Of a stretch of 64,000 nt of DNA, positions 52,094 to 60,376 are shown piece by piece (the stretch's first letter is position 1; each line of letters begins with the position of its first letter). This stretch comes from UBA5109 sp963975155 (lineage in GTDB: Bacteria; Pseudomonadota; Gammaproteobacteria; Pseudomonadales; Pseudohongiellaceae). Both the position numbers and the translations under genes were made by a program. The notes under the pieces were generated by a model. That model ran no database searches, was not told the DNA's origin, and saw only the letters and a program-made list of their open reading frames with translations. The DNA lies in contig CAXBFG010000009.1 of assembly GCA_963975155.1 (NCBI GenBank), positions 1 through 64,000 on the forward strand. The letters are read 5' to 3'.

Positions 52094-52564
52094 ATGACGA
52101 CAACACCCGTAGCTGTAGATTCCATCCCGGTCCAAAAAGGTCAGACTATCTATCCCTCACCTTTCAATGCTGCTGTTGCAGGAAGAAGCAAACGAAAACT
52201 GGGGGAACTTTTCGGTTTGAGTAATTTTGGCGTAAATTACACGCAGCTCGATCCGGGCTCTGCCTCCGCATTAATGCACTTCCATTCACGTCAGGACGAA
52301 TTTATTTATGTGCTGGAAGGAAATCCTACCGTCAAAATTGGCAACGAGGAGTATCTTATGCAGCCGGGAGAATGCATCGGATTCAAGGCAAACACCTCAG
52401 AGGCACATCAGCTAATAAATCATTCAGATAGCAGTGTCGCCTATCTGGAAATTGGCGACAGAAGTGCCGGGGATAATGTTGAATATCCTGATGATGATCT
52501 CAAAGCCAGCTTATCTGAAAATGGCGCATGGCTTTTAACTCACAAGGATGGAAGACAATATTGA
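52094..52564 (+). CDS. Cupin-domain protein
   Basis: The 156-residue product has a complete cupin: SALMHFHSRQDEFIYVLEGN (His, His, Glu ligands in the first motif) and PGECIGFKANTSEAHQLINH in the second. The N-terminus GRSKRKLGELFGLSNFGVNY is typical of a group of proteobacterial cupins of unknown substrate. It is a single gene followed by acetyltransferases. Confidence 0.92.
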   Translation: MTTTPVAVDSIPVQKGQTIYPSPFNAAVAGRSKRKLGELFGLSNFGVNYTQLDPGSASALMHFHSRQDEFIYVLEGNPTVKIGNEEYLMQPGECIGFKANTSEAHQLINHSDSSVAYLEIGDRSAGDNVEYPDDDLKASLSENGAWLLTHKDGRQY

Positions 52565-52656
52565 ACTCTCGTTTTAGAACAATGACCTTGACTCTGGCGT
52601 AAGTTAGAATTAGTTTTTTGCATGCTTTTTCTTAAGATAGTGACAAAGGAATATTA

Positions 52657-53184
52657 ATGGAAGTTCGTCTTATAAAGGCTTCTGATGCAGAACTGCTTGC
52701 AAAGTATCATCAGGAAAACGCTGAACATTTTGCGCCCTGGGAACCAGAACGAAGCAAAGATTATTACTCAAAGTCGCAATTAAAATCACGGTTGCTGAGT
52801 TTCGAAAAGACACAAGATGAAGGTAAGTCCGCCTACTTTGTAGGCCTGTTTAAAAATGAGATTATCGCTCACTGTTCGCTTACCAATATTATCTATGGCC
52901 CACTACAGGCCTGCCATATGGGTTATGGTGTAAGCGAGGTTCATGAAGGGAAAGGCGTCATGACAGAAGTATGCAAGCTATCCATAGACTATGCATTTAA
53001 TAATCTGGGACTAAATCGCATCATGGCGGCACACATGCCGGATAATGTCAGATCTGCCGCTTTGCTAAGCAAGCTGGGCTTTTCTAAAGAAGGCACCGCA
53101 AAAAGTTACTTGCAAATAAACGGTGTATGGGAAGATCATATTATCTGCTCCTTACTAAATCCCTTTAATCAAAAACAATTATAA
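52657..53184 (+). CDS. GNAT acetyltransferase, RimJ/RimL-like
   Basis: The 175-residue product is of the GNAT family near RimJ and RimL: MEVRLIKASDAELLAKYHQE at the start, YGVSEVHEGKGVMTEVCKLS as acetyl-CoA motif A (with GKG), and NRIMAAHMPDNVRSAALLSK, LGFSKEGTAKSYLQINGVWE. It may acetylate ribosomal-protein N-termini or a small molecule. Confidence 0.93.
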   Translation: MEVRLIKASDAELLAKYHQENAEHFAPWEPERSKDYYSKSQLKSRLLSFEKTQDEGKSAYFVGLFKNEIIAHCSLTNIIYGPLQACHMGYGVSEVHEGKGVMTEVCKLSIDYAFNNLGLNRIMAAHMPDNVRSAALLSKLGFSKEGTAKSYLQINGVWEDHIICSLLNPFNQKQL

Positions 53185-53223
53185 TGACATCACAGTTCCA
53201 AAGCTGTACTTGCAACTTTACTT

Positions 53224-53556
53224 ATGACTAAACTCAGCATCAATAAAGCACTTGAATCGGTAGAGCGTCACGACCAGCCGTTTATTGGACTGTTCACGCA
53301 CGGAACTTTATCAGTAGAGTTTTATAAACCCATTCAGACTGATTATCAAAAGCCGCATTCCCGTGATGAAATTTATGTTATCGCTTCAGGCTCCGGTTAT
53401 TTTGTTCACGGAGATTCCTGTGAACTCTTTGAAAGCGGTGATGTTTTTTTTGTGCCGGCAGGCGAAGCACATCGCTTTGAAGACTTTAGTGACAATTTTG
53501 CAAGCTGGGTATTTTTTTATGGACCTGAAAATGGTGAAAGCGGCCTACCTTCATGA
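53224..53556 (+). CDS. Short cupin protein
   Basis: The 110-residue single-domain cupin has PHSRDEIYVIASGSGYFVHG as first metal motif and GDVFFVPAGEAHRFEDFSD as second. All main ligands are present. The product is unrelated in detail to the cupin at 52094. It is probably a small metal-dependent enzyme or a binding protein. Confidence 0.92.
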   Translation: MTKLSINKALESVERHDQPFIGLFTHGTLSVEFYKPIQTDYQKPHSRDEIYVIASGSGYFVHGDSCELFESGDVFFVPAGEAHRFEDFSDNFASWVFFYGPENGESGLPS

Positions 53557-53598
53557 ATCCCTGTATTCCAGATAACATTTTAATAACTGGCAGATGAT

Positions 53599-54135
53599 GT
53601 GCATACAATAAAGCAATTACTTCCTGAAGACTTTGACGAATTCTTTATTTATCTCAATAAACAGCTCTCTCATAATGGCAGGGATGGCAGTCCTTTGTTT
53701 ATGCCCATGTCCAGGTCTCAATCCCATTTCCCAAAGGAAAAACAGCAAAGCTTTGTCGACGGCTTGAACATTCCGGTCGGGGCGCCCAGATGGCGACGAG
53801 CCTGGTTTATTGTTGAAGACTCGAAGCAAATTTGTGGTCATGTTGACTTAAGAGCGCTGCATGAGCCTTGTACTCAACACCGGTCCTTATTGGGTCTGGG
53901 CGTCCTTAAAGAGTCTCAAGGCAAAGGCTTTGGTGCATTGCTTACGCGCTACGCAATGAACTGGGCTAAATCAAATGACCTGATCGAGATCATCGATTTA
54001 GCGGTTTTATCCAGCAATCTGCCTGCAATAAGGCTTTACGAAAAACTTGGCTTTGAGAGAATTTGTGAAATTCATGATATGTTCAGAGTGGATGGACAAT
54101 CTGAATCGCATATTATGATGAGTAAAATTTTATAG
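53599..54135 (+). CDS. GNAT acetyltransferase
   Basis: The 178-residue product begins at a GTG, 43 bases after the cupin gene. It has AWFIVEDSKQICGHVDLRAL, the acetyl-CoA loop LGVLKESQGKGFGALLTRYA (QGKGFG) and VLSSNLPAIRLYEKLGFERI. The substrate is not predictable. It is perhaps co-transcribed with the preceding cupin. Confidence 0.92.
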   Translation: MHTIKQLLPEDFDEFFIYLNKQLSHNGRDGSPLFMPMSRSQSHFPKEKQQSFVDGLNIPVGAPRWRRAWFIVEDSKQICGHVDLRALHEPCTQHRSLLGLGVLKESQGKGFGALLTRYAMNWAKSNDLIEIIDLAVLSSNLPAIRLYEKLGFERICEIHDMFRVDGQSESHIMMSKIL

Positions 54136-54215
54136 AAATATGCCTTCACAGGAGCAGATTGCGAAACCGCTCAGGAAATCTTTTTAACCAATTAATAAAG
54201 GACGCTTAAATTCAT

Positions 54216-54905
54216 ATGTCACATCACGAAATGCATAACTCCCATCGTACCGGCTGGCTAAGAGCAGCCGTGCTTGGAGCCAACGATGGTATTGTCTCCA
54301 CTTCCAGCCTGATCATTGGTGTGGCTGCAGCAAATGTCTCTCAGGACTACATCGTGCTTACTGGGCTCGCTGGTTTGGTCGCCGGAGCGATGTCCATGGC
54401 GGCCGGTGAATACGTTTCAGTCAGCTCCCAGGCCGACACTGAAAATGCAGACTTAGCACAAGAAAAAATTTCTCTGGCAGAAAATCCGGAATTTGAGAAA
54501 AAGGAACTGGCAAAAATTTATCAGGATCGCGGACTCACAAAAGAATTGTCCGTTCAGGTAGCCGGCCAGCTCATGGAGCATGATGCGCTGGCGGCCCATG
54601 CCCGGGATGAAATCGGCATAGTAGAGAATGGCCGAGCCCGACCTATCCAAGCCGCCTCTTCATCAGCACTTGCTTTTACAGTCGGCGCTTCACTACCCCT
54701 GCTGGTTGCCTGGTTAAGTACACTCGATTATTTAATCACCATGGTATCCATCAGTTCACTGATCTTTCTCGCCGTGTTGGGTGCTCTTGCTGCTAGAGCC
54801 GGAGGCGCTCCCATATTGAAGGGGAGTTTTCGGGTTACTTTCTGGGGGCTTATGGCGATGGCATTAACTGCCGCAGTGGGTTCACTATTTGGAACAGCGG
54901 TCTGA
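54216..54905 (+). CDS. VIT1/CCC1-family transporter
   Basis: The 229-residue product is of the family that moves Fe2+ or Mn2+. It has WLRAAVLGANDGIVSTSSLI, the N-terminal signature, followed by LAGLVAGAMSMAAGEYVSVS with conserved Met and Glu, a cytoplasmic helical linker (ENADLAQEKISLAENPEFEK), and two or three C-terminal membrane segments. Bacterial members export excess iron or manganese. Confidence 0.94.
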   Translation: MSHHEMHNSHRTGWLRAAVLGANDGIVSTSSLIIGVAAANVSQDYIVLTGLAGLVAGAMSMAAGEYVSVSSQADTENADLAQEKISLAENPEFEKKELAKIYQDRGLTKELSVQVAGQLMEHDALAAHARDEIGIVENGRARPIQAASSSALAFTVGASLPLLVAWLSTLDYLITMVSISSLIFLAVLGALAARAGGAPILKGSFRVTFWGLMAMALTAAVGSLFGTAV

Positions 54906-54930
54906 TTTTCTTCGAAGCAACAAATAACGC

Positions 54931-55848
54931 CTAAGGCTCAAGCACTCTGGTCACTTCGTCGTCAATCAATTCCAGAATCTGGATTTGGCCACCATAGGCC
55001 CGCGACATGCCAACATCGGTTGCCCAGAGTTTTCCATCACAATAGCTTGTAATTTCAGGGTGTCTACTATGTGCCACGATCATGCGCCTGGCACCTAAAA
55101 TTCGCAGTGATTCATCCAGCATTAAACAGGTCATCTCATCAACTCTTGCCGAAAAGTGCCGTGCCCACATGACCCGATCACTATCATCAACCCGTTGTGA
55201 GGAATCAGGCTCCGGAGTTAGTCCGCGCAACCAGGCACTGACTTCAGCATTGATTCGTTCAATTCCGTATTCTGCCCAGCGCGGGACGACACCACCATGT
55301 ACATAAACGGTTTCACCCAGCTTCAAGACCGTTGGAAAATCTGCGATACGACTGGCATAGGGTCCGCCAGGCATTAAGGCGGCGCCTCGGGCACGTTCAT
55401 TCGGAGGTAGCCTCTGCAAACGCGGATCATCAAGATTTAAACCCGGCATGCCAACATAAGCCGGAAAAGGATTTGGTCCGACAGCCTGATTATCTACTCT
55501 GCCGCCCATCACTTCATGATTGCCAATCAGCGCGTAAACTTTACCGCCCTGTTCTTGTGCCTGCTCCTGAATATTGAAGATGAAATCCAGCACCTCGCGC
55601 TCATCATCGCTGCGCCCGATCAGGTCACCCAGCTGAACGATGGTCAGTTCACCGCCAATCCATTGCTCATCTTCATTAGTAGCACCAGCCAGATGAAAAA
55701 CCTGCCTGGTAACATTGATATCCGAATGCAGATCACCGATAGCGACAACTCGATTGGCATTGCCACTGTTTTGTTGCGGCGCTTCGCTGGCCTGGCTACA
55801 GGAAAGCAGAGACATAAAGGAGATAAAAAATAAAATTTTTCCTGACAT
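54931..55848 (-). CDS. Calcineurin-like metallophosphoesterase, probable lipoprotein
   Basis: The 305-residue product has a lipobox in ILFFISFMSLLSCSQ and metal motifs VAIGDLHSD, VQLGDLIGRSDDEREV, YALIGNHEVMGG and VYVHGGVVPRW. These are the PPP-type order GDxH, GDxxxR, GNHE, and HG. A protein phosphatase of the Shewanella-like type is the closest kind I can suggest. ATG 55848 is chosen for its signal peptide; the frame opens at 55950. Confidence 0.9.
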   Translation of the reverse strand: MSGKILFFISFMSLLSCSQASEAPQQNSGNANRVVAIGDLHSDINVTRQVFHLAGATNEDEQWIGGELTIVQLGDLIGRSDDEREVLDFIFNIQEQAQEQGGKVYALIGNHEVMGGRVDNQAVGPNPFPAYVGMPGLNLDDPRLQRLPPNERARGAALMPGGPYASRIADFPTVLKLGETVYVHGGVVPRWAEYGIERINAEVSAWLRGLTPEPDSSQRVDDSDRVMWARHFSARVDEMTCLMLDESLRILGARRMIVAHSRHPEITSYCDGKLWATDVGMSRAYGGQIQILELIDDEVTRVLEP

Positions 55849-56006
55849 AATTTGTTCGCTTTTATGTATCACTGTCCGCAAATGGTGATACATAAATTGT
55901 ACCCGGGCATTATTGTACTTATTTTTTTGGTAATTATCCGTTATTACCAAGATGGTACATTATTCGATAGTGGTTCATTTTGAAATTTCTTGAGGTACAG
56001 AAGCAG

Positions 56007-56200
56007 TCGTTCCTGTCCCGCTCACCCTTCGATCTTTCCTTCGTATTTTTCCGGCGCTGCGGAACTCGTCGCTTCGCGACTCAGACAGTCCTCGCGCTTG
56101 ATCGGAACTTTACTCAGGAAAAAAGCATCTCAATGGGTTCCCATGACAGGAACGGCTGCTTTTGCAGAGCTATTGAAAATTTCAATATTGTTAAACGCAC
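56007..56200 (+). repeat. Dispersed mosaic repeat, copy C
   Basis: It shares the first block of the repeat (GTTCCTGTCCCGCTCACCCT, CGATCTTTCC, CCGGCGCTGCGGAACTCGTC, CAGACAGTCCTCGCGCTTGA, GCATCTCAATGGGTTCCCA) with copies B and D, and then diverges into unrelated sequence. Blocks two and three are lacking. It lies between the phosphoesterase promoter and the end of gcvP. Confidence 0.85.
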
Positions 56201-56241
56201 AGCCCTGACAAACTGTCCACGGAAACAGTAAAGCATGGAGT

Positions 56242-59130
56242 CTATTCATATTCCGACATCGGCGGACAGGCACAGACCAGGTTTCTGTCTCCGAAAACAT
56301 TATCCACGCGGCCCACCGGCGGCCAGTATTTATTATCACGCAGGCTAGCCAGTGGATAAGCAGCCAGTTGCCTGCTGTAGGCATGCTGCCAGTTATCGGC
56401 AGTGACCATGTCTGCCGTATGTGGCGCATTATGCAGCGGGTTATCATCTTTGGGCAGTTCACCCTTGGCTATGCTGCTGATTTCGGCACGAATCTGTTTC
56501 ATCGCCGCACAAAAACGATCCAGCTCAGCCAGTGATTCACTTTCGGTTGGCTCTATCATCAGGGTGCCAGGCACCGGGAAAGACATGGTCGGCGCATGGA
56601 ATCCATAATCGATCAGGCGCTTGGCAATATCGTCCACCGATATGCCTGATTCTTCCTGTAAGGGACGAATATCAATAATGCACTCATGGGCGACCCGACC
56701 ATTTCTGCCGGTATACAGTACCGGGAAGTCATCCTTGAGTTGAGCGGCAATATAGTTGGCATTAAGGATAGCCAGTTCACTCGCCTGTGTAAGTCCATCG
56801 GCCCCCATCATTTTGATGTACATCCAGGTAATCGGCAGAATCCCGGCACTACCCCAGGCAGCAGAGGCCACGGCTCCCACTTCATACCTGCCTCCATTTT
56901 TTGCCAGCCCTTCATGGCCAGGTAAAAATGGCGCCAGATGTTCTGCGACGGCAATCGGACCAACACCAGGACCGCCACCGCCATGCGGAATACAAAACGT
57001 TTTGTGCAGATTAAGGTGAGAAACATCGCCGCCAAATTTGCCCGGCTGACATAGACCCACCATGGCATTGAGATTGGCTCCATCCATGTACACCTGACCA
57101 CCATGCTCGTGCACTATTTCGCAAAGCTCTTTAATGCCTTCCTCGAACACACCATGGGTAGAAGGATAGGTCACCATAATGGCCGCCAGATCATCTTTAT
57201 ATTGTTCTGCCAGACTGCGAAGATTATTCAGATCGACATTACCTTTCGCATCACACTTCACCACAACAACTTGCATACCGCACATTTGTGCTGAAGCCGG
57301 ATTGGTACCATGTGCGGAACTGGGGATCAGACAGATATTTCGCTGACCTTCACCACGGGCTTTGTGCCAGGCCCGAATAGCCAGCAAGCCGGCATACTCA
57401 CCTTGAGAGCCGGCATTGGGTTGCAGAGACACAGCCGCATAACCGGTAATTTTACAGAGCATTGTTTCCAGCTCTTTTATCATGTGCAGATAGCCCAGCA
57501 CCTGCTCCTGCGGAGCAAAAGGATGTAGCTGCGCAAACTCCGGCCAGCTGATTGGGATCATTTCCGAAGTAGCATTCAATTTCATGGTGCAGGAACCCAG
57601 CGGAATCATGGCACGATCAAGGGCTATGTCCTTATCGGCAAGTTTTCTCAGATAGCGCAGCATTTCAGTTTCTGAATGATAGCTGTTAAAGACCGGATGA
57701 CTGAGAGTGGCTTCCTGGCGTTGCAGTGCACTGCCAAACCCAGACTTAGCCTCTGCTTCCGCTTCAGAAAAATCTATTTGCTCATCAGTAAACAGGCTCC
57801 AGAGTTGCTTTATATCCTCGACCCCTGTGGTTTCGTCCAGCGAAATTCCCAGGCTGCCTGAATTTATTACCCGCAGATTGATACCTTGCAAGGCGGCCTG
57901 TTTATGAATCTCATTTGTTTCTTCACCAGTCTCTAAAGTTAAGGTATCAAAAAAGGTATGGTTACTGATTTTGATATCCGAATAGTGTAATCCTGCGGCG
58001 AGGATAGCGGTCAAAGTCTGTATTCTTTCGGCTATGCGCTGCAAGCCTTTGGGGCCATGATAAACAGCATACATACTCGCTATCACAGCCAGTAAGACCT
58101 GAGCCGTACAAATATTGCTGGTAGCCTTTTCACGACGGATATGTTGTTCACGAGTTTGCAAGGCCAGTCGATATGCCGGCTTTCCACGACTGTCCTGAGA
58201 CACGCCGATCAACCTGCCAGGCAAGGAGCGTTTAAAACTTTCCTGTGTTGCCATATAGGCAGCATGTGGGCCACCAAAACCCAGCGGCACACCAAAACGT
58301 TGTGTCGAACCAATTACAACATCTGCACCCATAGCGCCAGGTGACTTAATTAATAAAAGACTCAGCAGATCAGCCGCTATCGTCACCAGAATCTGTTTTT
58401 CATGAGCCTGTTCTATCAGCTTTGTAAAATCTACAACGGCTCCGTTGGCACCAGGATTTTGAAGCAGCATACCAAAACAATCATGCTCCAGTACTTGTTC
58501 GGCCTTGCCGCTGATCACTTCTATGCCCAAAGGTTCTGCTCGGGTGTGAATGACATCCAGGGTTTGCGGGAAACAGTTTTCATCAACAAAAAACTTCTGT
58601 GATTTTGATTTGCTCATACGCTGGCATAAAGTCATAGCTTCCGCAGCAGCACTTCCCTCATCCAGTAATGATGCATTGGCTATAGACATACCCGTCAGGT
58701 CTGCAACCATGGTCTGAAAATTTAACAGGGCTTCCAGTCTGCCCTGGGATATCTCGGCCTGATAGGGTGTATAAGCTGTATACCAGGCAGGATTTTCCAG
58801 AATATTTCTTAAGATGACTGCCGGTGTGTGGGTATTGTAATAACCTTGGCCAATATAGGTTTTGAATACCTGGTTTTGTTTAGCCAGTGCCCGCAGTTCA
58901 TTTAAAGCATCTACTTCACTGATGCTTGCTGGCAAATCCAAAGCTGATTTTTTTTCAGTCCCGCTGTCATTGCTGTTCATGTTAATAGACGCAGGAACAA
59001 CGGCCCTGATAAATGCGTCCATGTTGTCATAGCCCAGCAGGCTTAACATGCTTTGTTGTTCTTCGGTATCGGATCCCAGATGGCGGGCAATAAATTCCTG
59101 ATGCGTTTCCAGTTCGGACAATGACTTCAT
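56242..59130 (-). CDS. gcvP: Glycine dehydrogenase (decarboxylating), P protein GcvP
   Basis: GcvP is the pyridoxal-phosphate subunit that decarboxylates glycine in the glycine cleavage system. The 962-residue protein has FIARHLGSDTEEQQSMLSLL, YNTHTPAVILRNILENPAWY and the PLP-lysine site LNLHKTFCIPHGGGGPGVGP. The N- and C-terminal halves are similar as usual (fused alpha and beta types). It is complete and follows gcvT by 100 bases. Confidence 0.98.
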   Translation of the reverse strand: MKSLSELETHQEFIARHLGSDTEEQQSMLSLLGYDNMDAFIRAVVPASINMNSNDSGTEKKSALDLPASISEVDALNELRALAKQNQVFKTYIGQGYYNTHTPAVILRNILENPAWYTAYTPYQAEISQGRLEALLNFQTMVADLTGMSIANASLLDEGSAAAEAMTLCQRMSKSKSQKFFVDENCFPQTLDVIHTRAEPLGIEVISGKAEQVLEHDCFGMLLQNPGANGAVVDFTKLIEQAHEKQILVTIAADLLSLLLIKSPGAMGADVVIGSTQRFGVPLGFGGPHAAYMATQESFKRSLPGRLIGVSQDSRGKPAYRLALQTREQHIRREKATSNICTAQVLLAVIASMYAVYHGPKGLQRIAERIQTLTAILAAGLHYSDIKISNHTFFDTLTLETGEETNEIHKQAALQGINLRVINSGSLGISLDETTGVEDIKQLWSLFTDEQIDFSEAEAEAKSGFGSALQRQEATLSHPVFNSYHSETEMLRYLRKLADKDIALDRAMIPLGSCTMKLNATSEMIPISWPEFAQLHPFAPQEQVLGYLHMIKELETMLCKITGYAAVSLQPNAGSQGEYAGLLAIRAWHKARGEGQRNICLIPSSAHGTNPASAQMCGMQVVVVKCDAKGNVDLNNLRSLAEQYKDDLAAIMVTYPSTHGVFEEGIKELCEIVHEHGGQVYMDGANLNAMVGLCQPGKFGGDVSHLNLHKTFCIPHGGGGPGVGPIAVAEHLAPFLPGHEGLAKNGGRYEVGAVASAAWGSAGILPITWMYIKMMGADGLTQASELAILNANYIAAQLKDDFPVLYTGRNGRVAHECIIDIRPLQEESGISVDDIAKRLIDYGFHAPTMSFPVPGTLMIEPTESESLAELDRFCAAMKQIRAEISSIAKGELPKDDNPLHNAPHTADMVTADNWQHAYSRQLAAYPLASLRDNKYWPPVGRVDNVFGDRNLVCACPPMSEYE

Positions 59131-59162
59131 AATTAATTCTGCATCTCTTGCTAATATTTCTG

Positions 59163-59230
59163 TTAAAAGTTTCTTTCTGTTAATAGTTTCTTTCTGTAAA
59201 TAATTTCATTCTGTTAATAGCTTCTTACTT
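59163..59230. repeat. Degenerate 17-bp tandem repeats between gcvT and gcvP
   Basis: Units TTAAAAGTTTCTTTCTG, TTAATAGTTTCTTTCTG, TAAATAATTTCATTCTG and a partial fourth follow each other (59163, 59180, 59197, 59214). On the coding strand this is an A-rich leader in front of gcvP. Confidence 0.85.
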
Positions 59231-60352
59231 TTACGCCCGGTAATAATTTTGCGGCACAAAGGGTAATCGACAAACCTCGACAGGTATCACTTTATTGCGT
59301 ACCAAAGCTTGTAAGATCTGGCCTGGCTGAGCATTTTCCTGATCAACAAAAGCAATGGCGATTGGTGCTGCCATTGTCGGCGCAAAACCGCCACTGCTTA
59401 CTTTCCCAATAATATTGCCCTGCTCGCTGGTTAACTGTGCACCCTCTCGAACCGGGATTCTGCCATCGACAAGCAGCCCTACACGTTTTTTTGAAACACC
59501 ATTTTGCATCTGTTTTAAAATAATGTCGGCGCCAGGAAAGCCGCCTTCCTTTTCACCACCCATGCGACGACTCTTACTGATGCTCCAGTTTAAATTTGCT
59601 TCGATCGGTGTTATCTCATCATTCAGTTCATGGCCATACAAACATAGACCGGCTTCTAAGCGTAAAGAGTCTCTGGCCCCCAGGCCAACGGCTTCGACAG
59701 CCTCATGAGCCAGCAATATTCTGGCCAGCTTTTCAGCATCAGCGGCAGCTACTGAAATCTCGAAACCGTCTTCACCGCTATAACCCGAACGGCTAATGTA
59801 AGTTCTGATGCCTGCTATTTCTGCCTCTCTTGCCTGCATAAAACTCATGCTCTGAAGATCCGGGACATACTCAGCGATCACATCTTTTGCTGCCGGGCCC
59901 TGCAAAGCGAGCAGACCATGATCTTCCAGATAAACAATGTCCAGGTCCTGCAAATTTTCTCTTAAATGTTGGAGATCCCTGGCTTTACAATCTGCATTGA
60001 TAACCAGAAAAAATTTATTTACTGCCTGCCGGGTAATCATTAAATCATCGATGACGCCTCCCGACTCATTGGTAAACAAGGCATAAGTTTGTTGCCCGAT
60101 TGCTAACGCCTCAAGCTCGACTGGCACCAGGGTTTCTAAACGTCTGGCCGCATCAGGGCCGCTGATAATCACTTGCCCCATATGTGAAACATCAAAAAGT
60201 CCGGCTTTGGAACGGGTATGTAAATGCTCCTTCATGATGCCCAAAGGATAGGAAACAGGCATAGCGTATCCTGCAAATGGCACCAGTTTGGCGCCTAGCT
60301 CTTCATGCAGGCCGTAGAGCGGCGTATGTTTTAAATTCAAGGCTTCACTCAC
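59231..60352 (-). CDS. gcvT: Aminomethyltransferase, T protein GcvT
   Basis: GcvT transfers the aminomethyl carbon from the H protein to tetrahydrofolate. The 373-residue product has TPLYGLHEELGAKLVPFAGY, GLFDVSHMGQVIISGP, SRSGYSGEDGFEISV and RDSLRLEAGLCLYGHELND, all family-typical. It starts only 24 bases after the stop of the M6 protease gene. gcvH, normally between or beside gcvT and gcvP, is missing from the window. Confidence 0.97.
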   Translation of the reverse strand: MSEALNLKHTPLYGLHEELGAKLVPFAGYAMPVSYPLGIMKEHLHTRSKAGLFDVSHMGQVIISGPDAARRLETLVPVELEALAIGQQTYALFTNESGGVIDDLMITRQAVNKFFLVINADCKARDLQHLRENLQDLDIVYLEDHGLLALQGPAAKDVIAEYVPDLQSMSFMQAREAEIAGIRTYISRSGYSGEDGFEISVAAADAEKLARILLAHEAVEAVGLGARDSLRLEAGLCLYGHELNDEITPIEANLNWSISKSRRMGGEKEGGFPGADIILKQMQNGVSKKRVGLLVDGRIPVREGAQLTSEQGNIIGKVSSGGFAPTMAAPIAIAFVDQENAQPGQILQALVRNKVIPVEVCRLPFVPQNYYRA

Positions 60353-60376
60353 TTTGAAAAGTCGGAAAATGCAAGA

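Noticed and set aside
59163..59230. CRISPR-like array
   Set aside because: Units are 17 bp, directly adjacent with no spacers, and no cas genes are present.
60353..60376. Glycine riboswitch in front of gcvT
   Set aside because: Only 24 bases separate gcvT from the gene before it, too few for a glycine aptamer.
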